From the NCBI GenBank assembly GCA_003135475.1, contig PLBW01000099.1, forward strand, positions 1 through 57,953: 57,953 nucleotides of DNA, written 5' to 3'. The stretch is from Acidobacteriaceae bacterium. Its GTDB lineage: Bacteria; Acidobacteriota; Terriglobia; Terriglobales; Acidobacteriaceae. A program made the translations under genes and the position numbers. Positions 6,966 through 17,083 of the stretch are shown here, piece after piece (the first letter of the stretch is position 1; every line of letters begins with the position of its first letter). A model generated the notes under the pieces. It was not told where the DNA came from, made no database searches, and was given only the letters and a program-made list of their open reading frames with translations.

Positions 6966-9302
6966 CTAATGAACGGTCACGATGGCCTGAGAGCCGCTGG
7001 CGGGGACGTTTTGCATGCTTGCGTTCTTCACTCCCGCCCGGTTGACGCTCAAGGTTGCCTGTCCTGGAGCTTTCGCCTGGAAGGTGATCGTAAACACCGC
7101 TCCGTCGCCGCTAACGCCGGCGCTCCCCGGGGGACGTGAGGCGGTGAGTTGCAGAATGCCGGCCATGCTGTCATCGCGGTTGACCAGCGCGACGGTCTGC
7201 CCGTCCTGCGCCAGCAGCGTTCCATTGGAGACGTTCAGCACCTGCAAAACCCGTGGGTTGTAGAGAATCTGCACCGGGACCGAATACACATTCTGCGCGC
7301 CGGTCAGGTTCACGTTCACGGTGAAGGTGGAACCCACCGCCTGGTCCAGCATGGGCGGGTCAAAGCTCACGATCGCACTGCCCGGAGGGGCCGCTGCGAT
7401 GGAAGGCTGGGTGCCAGTGGCTGGGGTCGAGCCGGCCTGCGGCTGCGGTGGATTGGCTTGTGCTCCCTGCGGATTGCCAGCCGGGCCCGAGGGTTGCGTG
7501 CTGCGCGGTTGCTGGTCGGGCGCCTGGTTCATGCCGTGATGCAGGGATATGGTGTTGGCGGTGCCAACGTCAATTGCCTTGACGTTGCTATCGTTCAAAT
7601 CCTGGGCACGCACAATATGCGGAATCAGGATGAAAACGATTTCGTTGTCGTTATTCTGTTTGGTCTCCTCGGCGAACAGATATTTGAAGAGCGGAATGGA
7701 CGCCAAGCCTGGAATTCCCGATAGCGACTTGGTCTGCGTGGATTCAAGGATGCCGCCCATGATGTTCACTTCGCCTTCCCGCAGGCGAATTTCCTGCTCG
7801 ATCTTGCGCTGCCCGATCACCGGCTGCTGAATGCCGCCGATGTTCTGGTAGGAGTCAACCGCCGAGATATCCATGGTGAGTTTCAGGGTTACCTCGTCGA
7901 GCCCGTGCACGTGCGGTGTGATGTCGATATTTACGCCGACATCAATGTAGTTAAATTGAGTGTTGACCAACGGGTTGATGCCGACGCCGCCGATACCGGG
8001 CTGGAACGAACCGGTGGCCACGGGTACCCGCTCGCCGATCTTCAACGAAGCCTTCTGGCCATCCGCGGCGCGGATTTGTGGCTGTTGGATAAGCTTGCTA
8101 CTGCTATCGCTCATCAGGAAATTCGCCGTAGCCGATGGGATCGTCACCTCGAAATTGGTGGCGTTAAGGTGGGCCAAACTATTCAGGTTGATGCCGCCCG
8201 TATTGCCGGTGGTGGTAGTGCCCGTGCCGCCATTGCCGGCATTGCCGTTCACGGTAGTGGTACTGGTGGTTGTGTTGTTGTCCTGCAACTGTACGGTGAC
8301 ACTACCGGGCGGTTGGATGCCGAGATTGCGCATCTTGTTGCGGGTGACTTGCATGATCGCAACTTCCACCACTACCTCGGGCCGACCTTTGTCGAGATCA
8401 TTGATCAGCTTCTCGGCCATCGCAATCTGATCGGGCGTCCCCCGCACCACGATTGCCTGCTGCGAAGGAAACTGTTGCAGGCGCTGGGTATCGAGCAAAG
8501 TTCGCAGAATATTAACCAGGTCCTGCAATTCGTTGGGCTGCGAGAGATTCGTCAGGTAAAAAGTGCGGATGACGCTCTGCTCCAGTTCCTTACGCTTGGC
8601 GGGCGTGTCCGCGGCAACGAAAATGGTATTCGGAGTGACCGGCCGCCAGAAAGTCTTTGATTCCAGCGCCGTAATTTCCAGCGCTTCTTCCAGGGTGACC
8701 CCGTTCAGGTCCACGCGAATGCGTTTCGAAGTGTAATCAGGATCGAACAACACGTTGACGCCCGCCAATTTGCCGATGGTTTCGTAAACCGTCTTCCCGT
8801 CTTCGGTCAGCTTTAAGGTGATGGGCGTCTGGGAAATGGGACTCAGCTCAACCGGTCCGGCGGCTTCCTCCATGCGCTTGGTCAGTCCCGATTCGGTCGT
8901 AGGCGCCGGAGGAGCAGGGTTCAGGCTCTTTTGGAGAAGCAAGCGTGTCTTGGTGGCTCCCTGTTGTGCTATGAAACTGGACGGATCGATGGCAAGCGCC
9001 TGCTCGAAATCGGTCAACCCCTCCTGAAGTTTCCCGGCCTTGAGCAGAATCTCGCCTTGATGAACATAGGACGCCGATGCCAGGAAGCGGACATACTCGA
9101 AGGCGGCACGATAGGTCAGGTCGGCGGGCTTGAGCTGGTAGGCCTGATGGTAAAACTCGTAGGCCGCAATGTAATCCTGCCGAACTTCGGCGTCTTTGCC
9201 CTTTTGAAACAAGACCTTAGCTGCCTTGTCGTTGGAGGCGAGTGCGGGCAGAACGGCGCCGATCAGGAGCACCGCCAGAACGCGGGTAAACCGTTTCATC
9301 AA
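6966..9302 (-). CDS. Secretin with N-terminal TPRs and C-terminal cohesin domain
   Basis: A 778-residue outer-membrane channel subunit of GspD/PilQ type. It has a signal peptide (LAVLLIGAVLPALAS), TPR-like helices at about 30-130, an STN/secretin short domain at about 160-230 (ITLKLTEDGKTVYE), an N1-like domain with VVRGTPDQIAMAEKLI at about 285, and a Ser/Thr/Asn/Gly-rich stretch at about 345-375. The secretin core follows at about 390-570, including VPVATGSFQPG and LREGEVNIMGGILE. A Pro/Gln-rich linker leads to a cohesin-like beta domain at about 640-778 (VGSTFTVNVNLTGAQNVYSVPVQILYNP split across strands). The cohesin fusion is not found in classical T2SS or T4P secretins. It leads the three-gene leftward cluster. 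Confidence 0.92.
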   Translation of the reverse strand: MMKRFTRVLAVLLIGAVLPALASNDKAAKVLFQKGKDAEVRQDYIAAYEFYHQAYQLKPADLTYRAAFEYVRFLASASYVHQGEILLKAGKLQEGLTDFEQALAIDPSSFIAQQGATKTRLLLQKSLNPAPPAPTTESGLTKRMEEAAGPVELSPISQTPITLKLTEDGKTVYETIGKLAGVNVLFDPDYTSKRIRVDLNGVTLEEALEITALESKTFWRPVTPNTIFVAADTPAKRKELEQSVIRTFYLTNLSQPNELQDLVNILRTLLDTQRLQQFPSQQAIVVRGTPDQIAMAEKLINDLDKGRPEVVVEVAIMQVTRNKMRNLGIQPPGSVTVQLQDNNTTTSTTTVNGNAGNGGTGTTTTGNTGGINLNSLAHLNATNFEVTIPSATANFLMSDSSSKLIQQPQIRAADGQKASLKIGERVPVATGSFQPGIGGVGINPLVNTQFNYIDVGVNIDITPHVHGLDEVTLKLTMDISAVDSYQNIGGIQQPVIGQRKIEQEIRLREGEVNIMGGILESTQTKSLSGIPGLASIPLFKYLFAEETKQNNDNEIVFILIPHIVRAQDLNDSNVKAIDVGTANTISLHHGMNQAPDQQPRSTQPSGPAGNPQGAQANPPQPQAGSTPATGTQPSIAAAPPGSAIVSFDPPMLDQAVGSTFTVNVNLTGAQNVYSVPVQILYNPRVLQVLNVSNGTLLAQDGQTVALVNRDDSMAGILQLTASRPPGSAGVSGDGAVFTITFQAKAPGQATLSVNRAGVKNASMQNVPASGSQAIVTVH

Positions 9303-9464
9303 GTTCCTTAAGGTCCCAGGGAATTGCGCCGGAACTCAGCCCTCATGTGATTAAGGATTGCCAGGTTCCGGAGGTTAAGACTGCGGCCCACGCTAAACGT
9401 GAGCATGGTTCGCGTACAAATGCATCACTGCCGCGTGGCGAATCGAGTTAGCGTAATCGGCGCG

Positions 9465-9470
9465 ATTATA
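9465..9470 (-). promoter_or_regulatory. Probable -10 box of the secretin-pseudopilin cluster
   Basis: The reverse strand has a perfect TATAAT 5' of the secretin gene, giving a leader of about 155 nt. The spacer side carries the direct repeat ATGTGAGAG and GTGTGAGATG, and no good -35 at 17 bp, so an activator may be needed. The 9303-9662 gap otherwise shows no gene. Confidence 0.45.
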
Positions 9471-9662
9471 GCATCTCACACACATCTCTCACATAGGATG
9501 CAAGTCGCTGTTTTAATCCTGTGTTAGCATCAAAGATTCGCGCGGCGTGCAAGATGGTTACGGTCAATCCCGCCCAGCGCAAGGTCACCCCGTTCTCCGA
9601 TTTACTGTGATGTACGGTTCGGGACAAGCGTAGCCCGGCGCTGGCGTGGCGCGTGGATATTT

Positions 9663-10190
9663 ATGGCCCGTCAGTCCTCCCCCACAGGTCGTCCCGAAAA
9701 GGAAAAGCAGCCGCGGCGCGATCCCACCGCCAGCGGGGAGCGGGATGCCTCGGTCAACCGCGCCGCGTCGCACAACTACTTTCTGCTGGAGAAGTTCGAA
9801 GCCGGCGTTGCCTTGCGCGGAACGGAAGTGAAATCGGTGCGCGCTGGACGAGCCAACCTCAAGGACGCCTACGGGCTGGTGAAGGATGGCGAACTCTGGC
9901 TGATCAACGCGCACATCGGACCTTATGAACACGGCAACATCTTCAATCATGAACCCCTGCGCACCCGAAAGTTGCTGGTGCACAAGAATGAGTTGCATAA
10001 ACTCATCGGCAAGACGCAGCAGAAGGGACTAACGCTGATCCCGACGCGGCTGTACTTCCGCAATGGCAGGGTGAAAGTGGAGTTGGCCCTAGCGAAAGGC
10101 AAACAGCACTGGGACAAGCGCGAGACCGAACGGCGCAAGACAGCCGACAAAGAAGCGCGCGAGGCCGTCGCCAGAAGCCGAAAGAATTAG
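9663..10190 (+). CDS. smpB: SsrA-binding protein SmpB
   Basis: A 175-residue protein with the family signature: NYFLLEKFEAGVALRGTEVKS near residue 36, then RANLKDAYGLVKDGELWL, IGPYEHGNIFNHEP and the basic C-terminal tail KGKQHWDKRETERRK. SmpB binds tmRNA and delivers it to stalled ribosomes for trans-translation. The N-terminal 30 residues are a charged, low-complexity extension. The tmRNA gene itself was not seen in this window. It is followed by pepA 15 bases downstream, so the two could be co-transcribed. Confidence 0.96.
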   Translation: MARQSSPTGRPEKEKQPRRDPTASGERDASVNRAASHNYFLLEKFEAGVALRGTEVKSVRAGRANLKDAYGLVKDGELWLINAHIGPYEHGNIFNHEPLRTRKLLVHKNELHKLIGKTQQKGLTLIPTRLYFRNGRVKVELALAKGKQHWDKRETERRKTADKEAREAVARSRKN

Positions 10191-10205
10191 AACGGACTAC
10201 TTACT

Positions 10206-11786
10206 ATGAAAACGACTCTTCATACCGCACCACCTTCGCATGTTGAAACCGAGTGCCTCGTCGTCCCGGTGCTCGATGCCGCCGAAAACACCAACAGCGA
10301 CAAATCCGACAAACACAAGCCGCAGATCCAGAGCGATGACAAGGCTGTGCTTGACGCGGCAGCCGACCTTATTGCGTCAGGCGAAGTCACTGGCAAGATG
10401 CTGGAGATTGCTCTGCTGCACAAGCCCTCTGGCCTGAAGGCGAAGCGCCTGATGCTGATTGGCGGTGGCAAGGCCAAGAACTTTTCCTCGTACGAGCTGC
10501 GCAAACTGGCTGGCGCCGCGGTACGGAGCCTGAAGGCCAAGGACCTTAAGAGCTTTGCCTTCGTTGCGCCAAATTCGTGGACAGGGCAGGCCGACCCTGC
10601 GTCGCAGAGCACGCTGGCCTTCCAGCGGGGTGGCATGGAGGATGCCGTGAAGTCGATCGTCGAAGGCGCATTCGTCGGGAACTTCGACCCTGACTATTAC
10701 AAGAGTGACCGCAAAGAGCAGAAGATCGAGGAGCTGATCATCGTCGCTCCGGCAGCAGCAGACCTGAAGGCGTTGCAGACTGCGATGGAGCAGGGGCGCA
10801 TTATTGGCGAAGCGCAGAACTTTACGCGCGATCTGGTCAATGAGCCGAGTAATCGCATGACGCCCACCATCCTCGCTGAGCGCGCCAAGAAGATGTGCGA
10901 CGAGACTGGGCTGAAGTGCGAGATCTACGGTGGCGACAAAATCAAAGAACTGAAGATGGGCGCGTTTTGGAGCGTCGCGCAGGGTTCCGACGAGGAGCCG
11001 CGACTGATTGTCATGCGCCATGAACCCGCGGGCGCCCCAGAGAAGTCGGTCCTCGGCCTGATTGGGAAGGGAATTACCTTTGACAGCGGCGGCATTTCCA
11101 TCAAGCCGGCGGACGGCATGGAGAAGATGAAATACGACATGGCCGGCGGCGCGGCCATGATCGGAGCGATGCGTGCCATTGCGCACCTCAAGCCGAACCT
11201 GCGCGTGATTGGAATCGTCTGCGCCAGCGAGAACATGCCTTCGGGCAAGGCGCAGAAGCCAGGCGACGTGCAGATCGCCATGTCGGGAAAATCAATCGAG
11301 ATCATCAACACCGACGCCGAAGGGCGGCTGGTCTTGGCCGACGGTTTGCACTACGCGCGCCAGTTGGGCTGCACCCACCTCATCGATGCTGCGACGCTCA
11401 CCGGCGCATGCGTGGTGGCGCTGGGCATGGTCAATACCGGCATTTTCGCCAACGACGAAGACTTCTTCGAGCGCTTCAGCAAATCGCTGCAGAAATCGGG
11501 CGAGAAGATGTGGCGGCTGCCGGTGGACGAAGAGTACCGCGACATGATCAAGTCCAACATCGCCGACATCGTCAACAGCGGCGGTCGTTGGGGTGGCGCA
11601 GTCACCGCCGCAATGTTCCTGAAGGAATTCGTCGGCGACACGCCCTGGCTGCATCTCGACATCGCCGGTGTCGCATGGATGGAAGACAACAAGCCCTGGA
11701 TCGCGAAAGGGCCGTCCGGAATTCCGGTGCGCTCGATTGTGGAATTTGTGCGCGATCTCGCAGCGGCCCCTCTATCGAAAAATTAG
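10206..11786 (+). CDS. pepA: Leucyl aminopeptidase (M17 family)
   Basis: A 526-residue cytosolic M17 enzyme that removes N-terminal residues using two metal ions. The metal and substrate signature GKGITFDSGGISIKPADGM and the family motif NTDAEGRLVLADGL are intact, as are DMAGGAAMIGAM and the late IADIVNSGGRWGGAVTAAMFL block. The N-terminal third is the usual divergent Macro-like domain. PepA can also act as a DNA-binding recombination factor in some bacteria, which cannot be judged here. It ends 32 bases from the convergent hydrolase gene, with a heptamer array between. Confidence 0.95.
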   Translation: MKTTLHTAPPSHVETECLVVPVLDAAENTNSDKSDKHKPQIQSDDKAVLDAAADLIASGEVTGKMLEIALLHKPSGLKAKRLMLIGGGKAKNFSSYELRKLAGAAVRSLKAKDLKSFAFVAPNSWTGQADPASQSTLAFQRGGMEDAVKSIVEGAFVGNFDPDYYKSDRKEQKIEELIIVAPAAADLKALQTAMEQGRIIGEAQNFTRDLVNEPSNRMTPTILAERAKKMCDETGLKCEIYGGDKIKELKMGAFWSVAQGSDEEPRLIVMRHEPAGAPEKSVLGLIGKGITFDSGGISIKPADGMEKMKYDMAGGAAMIGAMRAIAHLKPNLRVIGIVCASENMPSGKAQKPGDVQIAMSGKSIEIINTDAEGRLVLADGLHYARQLGCTHLIDAATLTGACVVALGMVNTGIFANDEDFFERFSKSLQKSGEKMWRLPVDEEYRDMIKSNIADIVNSGGRWGGAVTAAMFLKEFVGDTPWLHLDIAGVAWMEDNKPWIAKGPSGIPVRSIVEFVRDLAAAPLSKN

Positions 11787-11797
11787 AGCGGTTTCAG

Positions 11798-11818
11798 CTA
11801 GTTGCTAATTGCTAGTTG

Positions 11819-11825
<7 letters not shown>
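11798..11825. repeat. Heptanucleotide-period array between convergent genes
   Basis: Four units, CTAGTTG, CTAATTG, CTAGTTG, CTAACTG, fill the gap between pepA and the leftward hydrolase. The fourth unit (from 11819) supplies the TAG stop of the hydrolase. Same family as the arrays near dinB and at 44119. Confidence 0.75.
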
Positions 11826-12478
<653 letters not shown>

Positions 12479-12777
12479 GCGTTTCCTGCCTGGTCACCAG
12501 TCGTGGATGCCGCCGGTTAGCTGCGGAACAGCACAATGCACTCCCGGGGAGGCTCGCTATCCCCCGCGGGAGCTTGTACGCCTGTGGAAAGCATTGCCAC
12601 AGAGTTATCAATTTACCGCATAGCCAGAATAGCGTCGAATTACATTTCCGTCATTGTCTCGAGGGTTGCGCACGATGCAATATCTAATCCTTGCGCTTAG
12701 ACTTGTGGACATTCCAATTAGAAGGCCGTCGTGGCGCGTAGTTTATCCGCGTAAGAAATTTTACAAATCACTACGCG

Positions 12778-13782
12778 ATGCAAAAGGACAAGCGAATGGT
12801 TCGATTTGGCATTGTCGGGTTTGGTCTGCACGCGGTGAAACGCCTAATGCCGGGATTCGCCAAGGCGAAACGCTGCCGGGTCACGGCGTTGTCGCGTCGC
12901 GATCTGCAGCAGGCAAAGGAATCTGCGCGGCAACATGGAATCGAACATGCCTTTACTTCCACAGCCGAACTCTGTGCCTGTCCGCAGGTCGATGCAGTTT
13001 TCGTCTCCAGTCCAGATGGACTGCATCACGACGACGTGCTAGAGGCGGTCCGGCATGACAAGCCGGTGCTGTGCGAGAAACCGATGGCCATAAATCCGCA
13101 GCAGGCGCGAGAGATGGTAGAGGCGGCGCGTTCCGCAAAAGTGATGCTCGGCGTGGCGCATGTGATGCGCTTTGAGGAGAGCGTGAAATTGTTCCGGGAT
13201 CATGTAGCCGCCGGTTCAATCGGACGGCCGGTGGCGGCGCGTGCCGACTTCTTTGCTCCCATGCTGAGCAGCGCGCGCAGTTGGATCAACGATGCTCGTC
13301 TGGCCACCGGCGGGCCACTGGCCGACTTAGGGGTGCATTGCATCGATGCGCTGCGCTTCATCCTTGGCCAGGAGGTGCGTTCAGTTTCAGCGCTGGCCCA
13401 CTACGACTCGCATTGGGTTGTGGAAGCCTCGGCGACTGCGGTGCTGCAATTCGAAACCGGGATGCTCGGGACGGTTTCGGTGTCGGCTCGCACGCCGTAC
13501 CAGACCTATCTGGAAGTGGCGGGAGAAGCTGGGGTGCTTTCGTCGGTAAACGCCCTGAACGTGGAGCATCCCCCGACAGTGGAGTTGCGCAGAGGATTCG
13601 ACGTGATCGAGAGAAGGGAAGTCTCGAACGCGCAAGCGTACGCCGCGCAGGTGGACGCGTTTGCTGCGGCCATGGAAGAGGGGCGCGCTTTCGAGATTCC
13701 CGGCGACGAGGGGTTGCGCAACCAGTTGGTCCTGGACGCGGCGTTGCGCAGCGTGAGGAGCGGCAGAGTGGAGAGAGTCTAG
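12778..13782 (+). CDS. Gfo/Idh/MocA family NAD(P)-dependent oxidoreductase
   Basis: A 334-residue protein. The dinucleotide-binding motif VRFGIVGFGLHAVKRLMPGF is at the N-terminus, with SSPDGLHHDDVLEA and the family signature VLCEKPMA (catalytic-site Lys) near residue 100. The C-terminal alpha/beta domain has GGPLADLGVHCIDALRFILG with the conserved His. These enzymes oxidise or reduce sugars, inositols or related polyols; the substrate is not predictable. The 299-bp gap before it (12479-12777) shows no gene or clear promoter. It converges on the M28 peptidase gene, 26 bases away. Confidence 0.9.
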   Translation: MQKDKRMVRFGIVGFGLHAVKRLMPGFAKAKRCRVTALSRRDLQQAKESARQHGIEHAFTSTAELCACPQVDAVFVSSPDGLHHDDVLEAVRHDKPVLCEKPMAINPQQAREMVEAARSAKVMLGVAHVMRFEESVKLFRDHVAAGSIGRPVAARADFFAPMLSSARSWINDARLATGGPLADLGVHCIDALRFILGQEVRSVSALAHYDSHWVVEASATAVLQFETGMLGTVSVSARTPYQTYLEVAGEAGVLSSVNALNVEHPPTVELRRGFDVIERREVSNAQAYAAQVDAFAAAMEEGRAFEIPGDEGLRNQLVLDAALRSVRSGRVERV

Positions 13783-13808
13783 CCAAGAAACGGTGTGTAA
13801 TTAAACCT

Positions 13809-15356
13809 TCAATCCATTGGCGAGGTTGGCTCGGCGTGATGCGGCAGCGCTTGCGGCATCTCGGAGACATTCCACGCCCACGCTGCCAGAAGCGCGGCGC
13901 CCTCGTTGATTTGGTCGGGAACCACTTTGTCGAAGGTGTCGGTCTGGCTGTGGTGGGCTTCGCGGTATTGCGCCGGTAGTTGCACGCAGAAGTAGGCGGG
14001 CACGCCTTTGTTCAGGAAGGGCACGTGGTCCGACGAGCCGAAGTAGCGCGTCGAGAGAGGCTGAAGAGCGAACACCTCCTGTAGCGGCTGATAAATTTCG
14101 TGCATCAGCCCCGCAGTTTCCCACAGATTGTCCAGCGAGATGCTGAACACCTTGCCCGTACCCGTGTCGTGAATGAGCACGGCATCGATCGCAGGAATCT
14201 CTGCGGCGTGGTTCTTCAGGAAAGTGTCAGCACCGATCCCACCTTCTTCCTCGCCGGTAAACAGGATGAAAGTGATGGTGCGCTTCGGCTTCCAGCCCAG
14301 TGCCTGCAAGGCTCGCGCCGCCTCAAGCGTGGCCATCGCGCCGGTGCCGTTATCGAGCGCGCCCTGGCCGAGGTCCCAGGAATCCAGATGTCCGCCGACG
14401 ATGACACGTTCCTCCGGATGCTCGCTGCCCTTGATCTCCGCAACAGTGATGGAAGCGGGCACCGGCTTCTCGCTGAAAGTCTCCTGCAGGTTCGCCTTCA
14501 TGGTTACCGCTCCGGCCTGAAGCAAGCGATAGATGAGGTCGTAATCCTCGTGGGTGAGGAAAGCCATCGGCACGTCGCTGGCAGAGTATCCGGTAAATCC
14601 GCCGGCCATGCTGAACAGGCTGTCGGGCTTGCCGCTGTCCATCAGCACCAGCGCAGGTTGTTCGGCGGCGACCTGCTTTATCAGTTGCAGGCGGCCGCGC
14701 CAGTCCATCTGGTTAGGCTGAGGTATGCCGCGCGAGGGGGGAATGACTGCGTCGTAGGCGTTTTCGGGGTTCGGATCCTCCTGTGAGAGGTCGTATGGCT
14801 TACGCAGCATCACAATGGCACCCTTCAGCTTGCCTTTGTAAGCCTCAAGGTCTGAGAGTTTTGCGATGTTCAGCGCCATCACGCTGCCAGTGATTTCGCC
14901 GTCGGTTGCCTTGCTCCAACCCAGGGCATGGATGCCGATGCGGCGCTGAACGGGACTGGTGATCGCGGCGGTTTCCACTCCGCGCGTCCAACCATGCGCA
15001 ATCTCTGCCGTCTCCAGATGCGCTTCAACGTGGTAATCCTGGAAGCGCTTGAGGGTCCATTGACTCGCCGCCTGCATCTGCGGCGATCCAGTGAGGCGGG
15101 GACCAATTTCCGTAGTCAGATACTCCAGGTTCTTTATCAGCTCGGAGTGAGCTTTTACCTCCGCAGCAATTTTCTGGTCGGCATCTTCCATGGCTTTACG
15201 ATAGGCGTCACATTGCTCCTGGTTGCGTTCTGCCGAAGTCTGCGGAGCGGTTTGTGTGGGTTTTTGTGGAAGTGCTTCGGGGGATTGCGCGAGCAGCGAG
15301 CTGCAGAACAGAAGTATTGCGGCGTAGGCCAGCAACTGGCGGTGAATTCGAATCAT
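13809..15356 (-). CDS. Exported M28 family metallopeptidase (carboxypeptidase Q-like)
   Basis: I start it at ATG 15356 because GAGGAAGG sits five bases upstream; the frame is open to 15395. The signal peptide is LLAYAAILLFCSSLLAQS. Zinc ligands and catalytic residues of the M28 fold are present: GGHLDSWDLG (His), ALDNGTGAMA (bridging Asp), FTGEEEGGIGA (catalytic Glu), HDTGTG, and the late HHSQTDTFD. A PA-type domain probably lies between residues 130 and 260. It is a periplasmic or secreted aminopeptidase or dipeptidase of about 515 residues. It is divergent from the HExxH protein at 15458. Confidence 0.9.
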   Translation of the reverse strand: MIRIHRQLLAYAAILLFCSSLLAQSPEALPQKPTQTAPQTSAERNQEQCDAYRKAMEDADQKIAAEVKAHSELIKNLEYLTTEIGPRLTGSPQMQAASQWTLKRFQDYHVEAHLETAEIAHGWTRGVETAAITSPVQRRIGIHALGWSKATDGEITGSVMALNIAKLSDLEAYKGKLKGAIVMLRKPYDLSQEDPNPENAYDAVIPPSRGIPQPNQMDWRGRLQLIKQVAAEQPALVLMDSGKPDSLFSMAGGFTGYSASDVPMAFLTHEDYDLIYRLLQAGAVTMKANLQETFSEKPVPASITVAEIKGSEHPEERVIVGGHLDSWDLGQGALDNGTGAMATLEAARALQALGWKPKRTITFILFTGEEEGGIGADTFLKNHAAEIPAIDAVLIHDTGTGKVFSISLDNLWETAGLMHEIYQPLQEVFALQPLSTRYFGSSDHVPFLNKGVPAYFCVQLPAQYREAHHSQTDTFDKVVPDQINEGAALLAAWAWNVSEMPQALPHHAEPTSPMD

Positions 15357-15457
15357 TGCACCTTCCTCATGAAGAACCAGCAGAGGTTCGATCATAGCGG
15401 TTGCGGTTTGATCGTGCTACTCAGGACCCAAATGTCCTGTATGCTTAAAGTTTCTGC

Positions 15458-17083
15458 ATGCACGAGAACCGGTTACCGCGCGCTAAATTATCCCGACTCC
15501 TGACGTCGCCTTTCTCCGCAATCTTTCTTGTGCTGCTGCTGTTCGGCTTGTCGTGGGCCCAGGCCACGCCCAGCCCGCCGCAGTCGACCCCGCCAGCGCA
15601 ATCGCCAAACCAGGCTGCGACGCCTTCGCAGCCCGCAGCTCCGCAAACTTCCTCGCAGCCGCCGAATCCATCCGGCGCAACCCAAGTTCCCGGAGCCGGC
15701 GTTGCCGCGCAGAACCAGCGGCAGGGAAGCGCGCCGTCACCATCATCCGGGCAGCCGGAGCCACAGACTCGCATTACCAAGGCACAGGCCAAGGAACTCT
15801 TCCGCTCGGTGGATGAAATCCTGGACTTCGCCAGCCACGACACTGGGCTGCCCATCCAACACAAAGTTAAGCGTAACCTCATCACCCGGGAGTCGGTGGA
15901 GCGCTACGTTGACAAGCGCATGAAGGACGATAAGGATGCGCAGCGGCTGGAGCAATCGCGGCTGGTGCTGGAGAAATTCGGGCTGCTTCCGCCGGGCTAC
16001 GACCTGCACTCGGAATTTCTTCGCCTGCTGGGCGAGCAAGTGGCTGCTTACTACGATTCCAAGTCGAAGAGCGTCAATCTGCTCGACTGGGTGCAGCCGG
16101 ACATTCAGAAGCCGGTGCTGGCGCACGAGCTCACCCACGCTCTGCAAGACCAGAAGATCAATCTCGAGAAATGGGAATTAGCCGGCGCTAAAGACAGCGG
16201 GCCACAGCCCGATCCGCAGGAACAAGTTGTGGAAGAAGCCCAAGCCGCGCGCCAGTGTGTCACCGAGGGCCAGGCGATGGTCGTGCTAGTCGACTACACA
16301 CTGGCCCCCATAGGCAAGGACATTTTGACCGCCCCGGAGATCGTTGACGTCATGCGCGCCAGCATGGCCGACAACAAGGACTCGCCGGTGTTCGCTGCGG
16401 CTCCCATGTTTCTGCGGGAATCGTTGCTAATGCCCTACACGTTTGGATTGGAGTTTGTGCGCGCCGTTCTCGCCGCCAAAGGGAAGGATACGGCCTACAC
16501 TGGCATGCTGGAGAATCCCCCAATTGACACTCGCCAGATCATGCAGCCCGAGACCTACCTACGGAAGCAGAATGTGCCGCCGCTTGCGATTCCCGACCTC
16601 GACAAGCTGGTCTCGCCAGACTATGAGCGCTTTGATTTTGGCGGGATGGGCGAGTTCGACATCTATCTGCTGGCTAAGCAGTACGGTGGGGCTCCCCCGA
16701 ACTACTATCCGCATTGGCGTGGCGGCTACTACTTTGCAGCCCACCCCAAGTCAGCGCCCAAGGACCAGATCGCGATGCTGTATTTCTCGCGATGGGACTC
16801 GCCCGAAGCGGCGCGGGATTTCGCCAAACTGTATGCCGACTACGTTCCCAAACGCTACAAGAAGGCGGTCTTGGAGCAGCCGGCATCGGCGAACGGAGCG
16901 AATGCAACTGGCGCGCTGCCTGCAATCACATTCGACACCAATGAGGGCAAAGTGACCCTGGAGATCCAGGGCAGCGATCTTCTAATCCTCGAGGGCTACG
17001 ATGACAAGGTTGCGGAGAATGCGCGGCAGGTACTATTGCGCGGCATGTCATTGCCGCAGCGGGCAGGGAAGACCGGCAAGTAG
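15458..17083 (+). CDS. Exported putative zinc metallopeptidase (HExxH, gluzincin-like)
   Basis: A 541-residue protein with a signal peptide (FSAIFLVLLLFGLSWAQA) and a Pro/Gln/Ser-rich linker to about residue 105. The zinc motif is His223-Glu224-Leu-Thr-His227 (LAHELTHALQD). A plausible third ligand, Glu270, is in VTEGQAM, spaced as in gluzincins. The region AYYDSKSKSVNLLDW precedes the motif, as in other secreted HELTHALQD proteins. No named peptidase family could be assigned. It neighbours an exported M28 peptidase on the opposite strand, so a shared role in extracellular protein turnover is possible. Confidence 0.75.
   Translation: MHENRLPRAKLSRLLTSPFSAIFLVLLLFGLSWAQATPSPPQSTPPAQSPNQAATPSQPAAPQTSSQPPNPSGATQVPGAGVAAQNQRQGSAPSPSSGQPEPQTRITKAQAKELFRSVDEILDFASHDTGLPIQHKVKRNLITRESVERYVDKRMKDDKDAQRLEQSRLVLEKFGLLPPGYDLHSEFLRLLGEQVAAYYDSKSKSVNLLDWVQPDIQKPVLAHELTHALQDQKINLEKWELAGAKDSGPQPDPQEQVVEEAQAARQCVTEGQAMVVLVDYTLAPIGKDILTAPEIVDVMRASMADNKDSPVFAAAPMFLRESLLMPYTFGLEFVRAVLAAKGKDTAYTGMLENPPIDTRQIMQPETYLRKQNVPPLAIPDLDKLVSPDYERFDFGGMGEFDIYLLAKQYGGAPPNYYPHWRGGYYFAAHPKSAPKDQIAMLYFSRWDSPEAARDFAKLYADYVPKRYKKAVLEQPASANGANATGALPAITFDTNEGKVTLEIQGSDLLILEGYDDKVAENARQVLLRGMSLPQRAGKTGK

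Noticed and set aside
12479-12777. Short ORFs (for example 12457-12687) in the gap before the oxidoreductase
   Set aside because: No ribosome sites or domain patterns; they look random.
13281-13979. 232-residue ORF overlapping the oxidoreductase and M28 genes
   Set aside because: Out-of-frame shadow of the Gfo/Idh/MocA gene; no motif.
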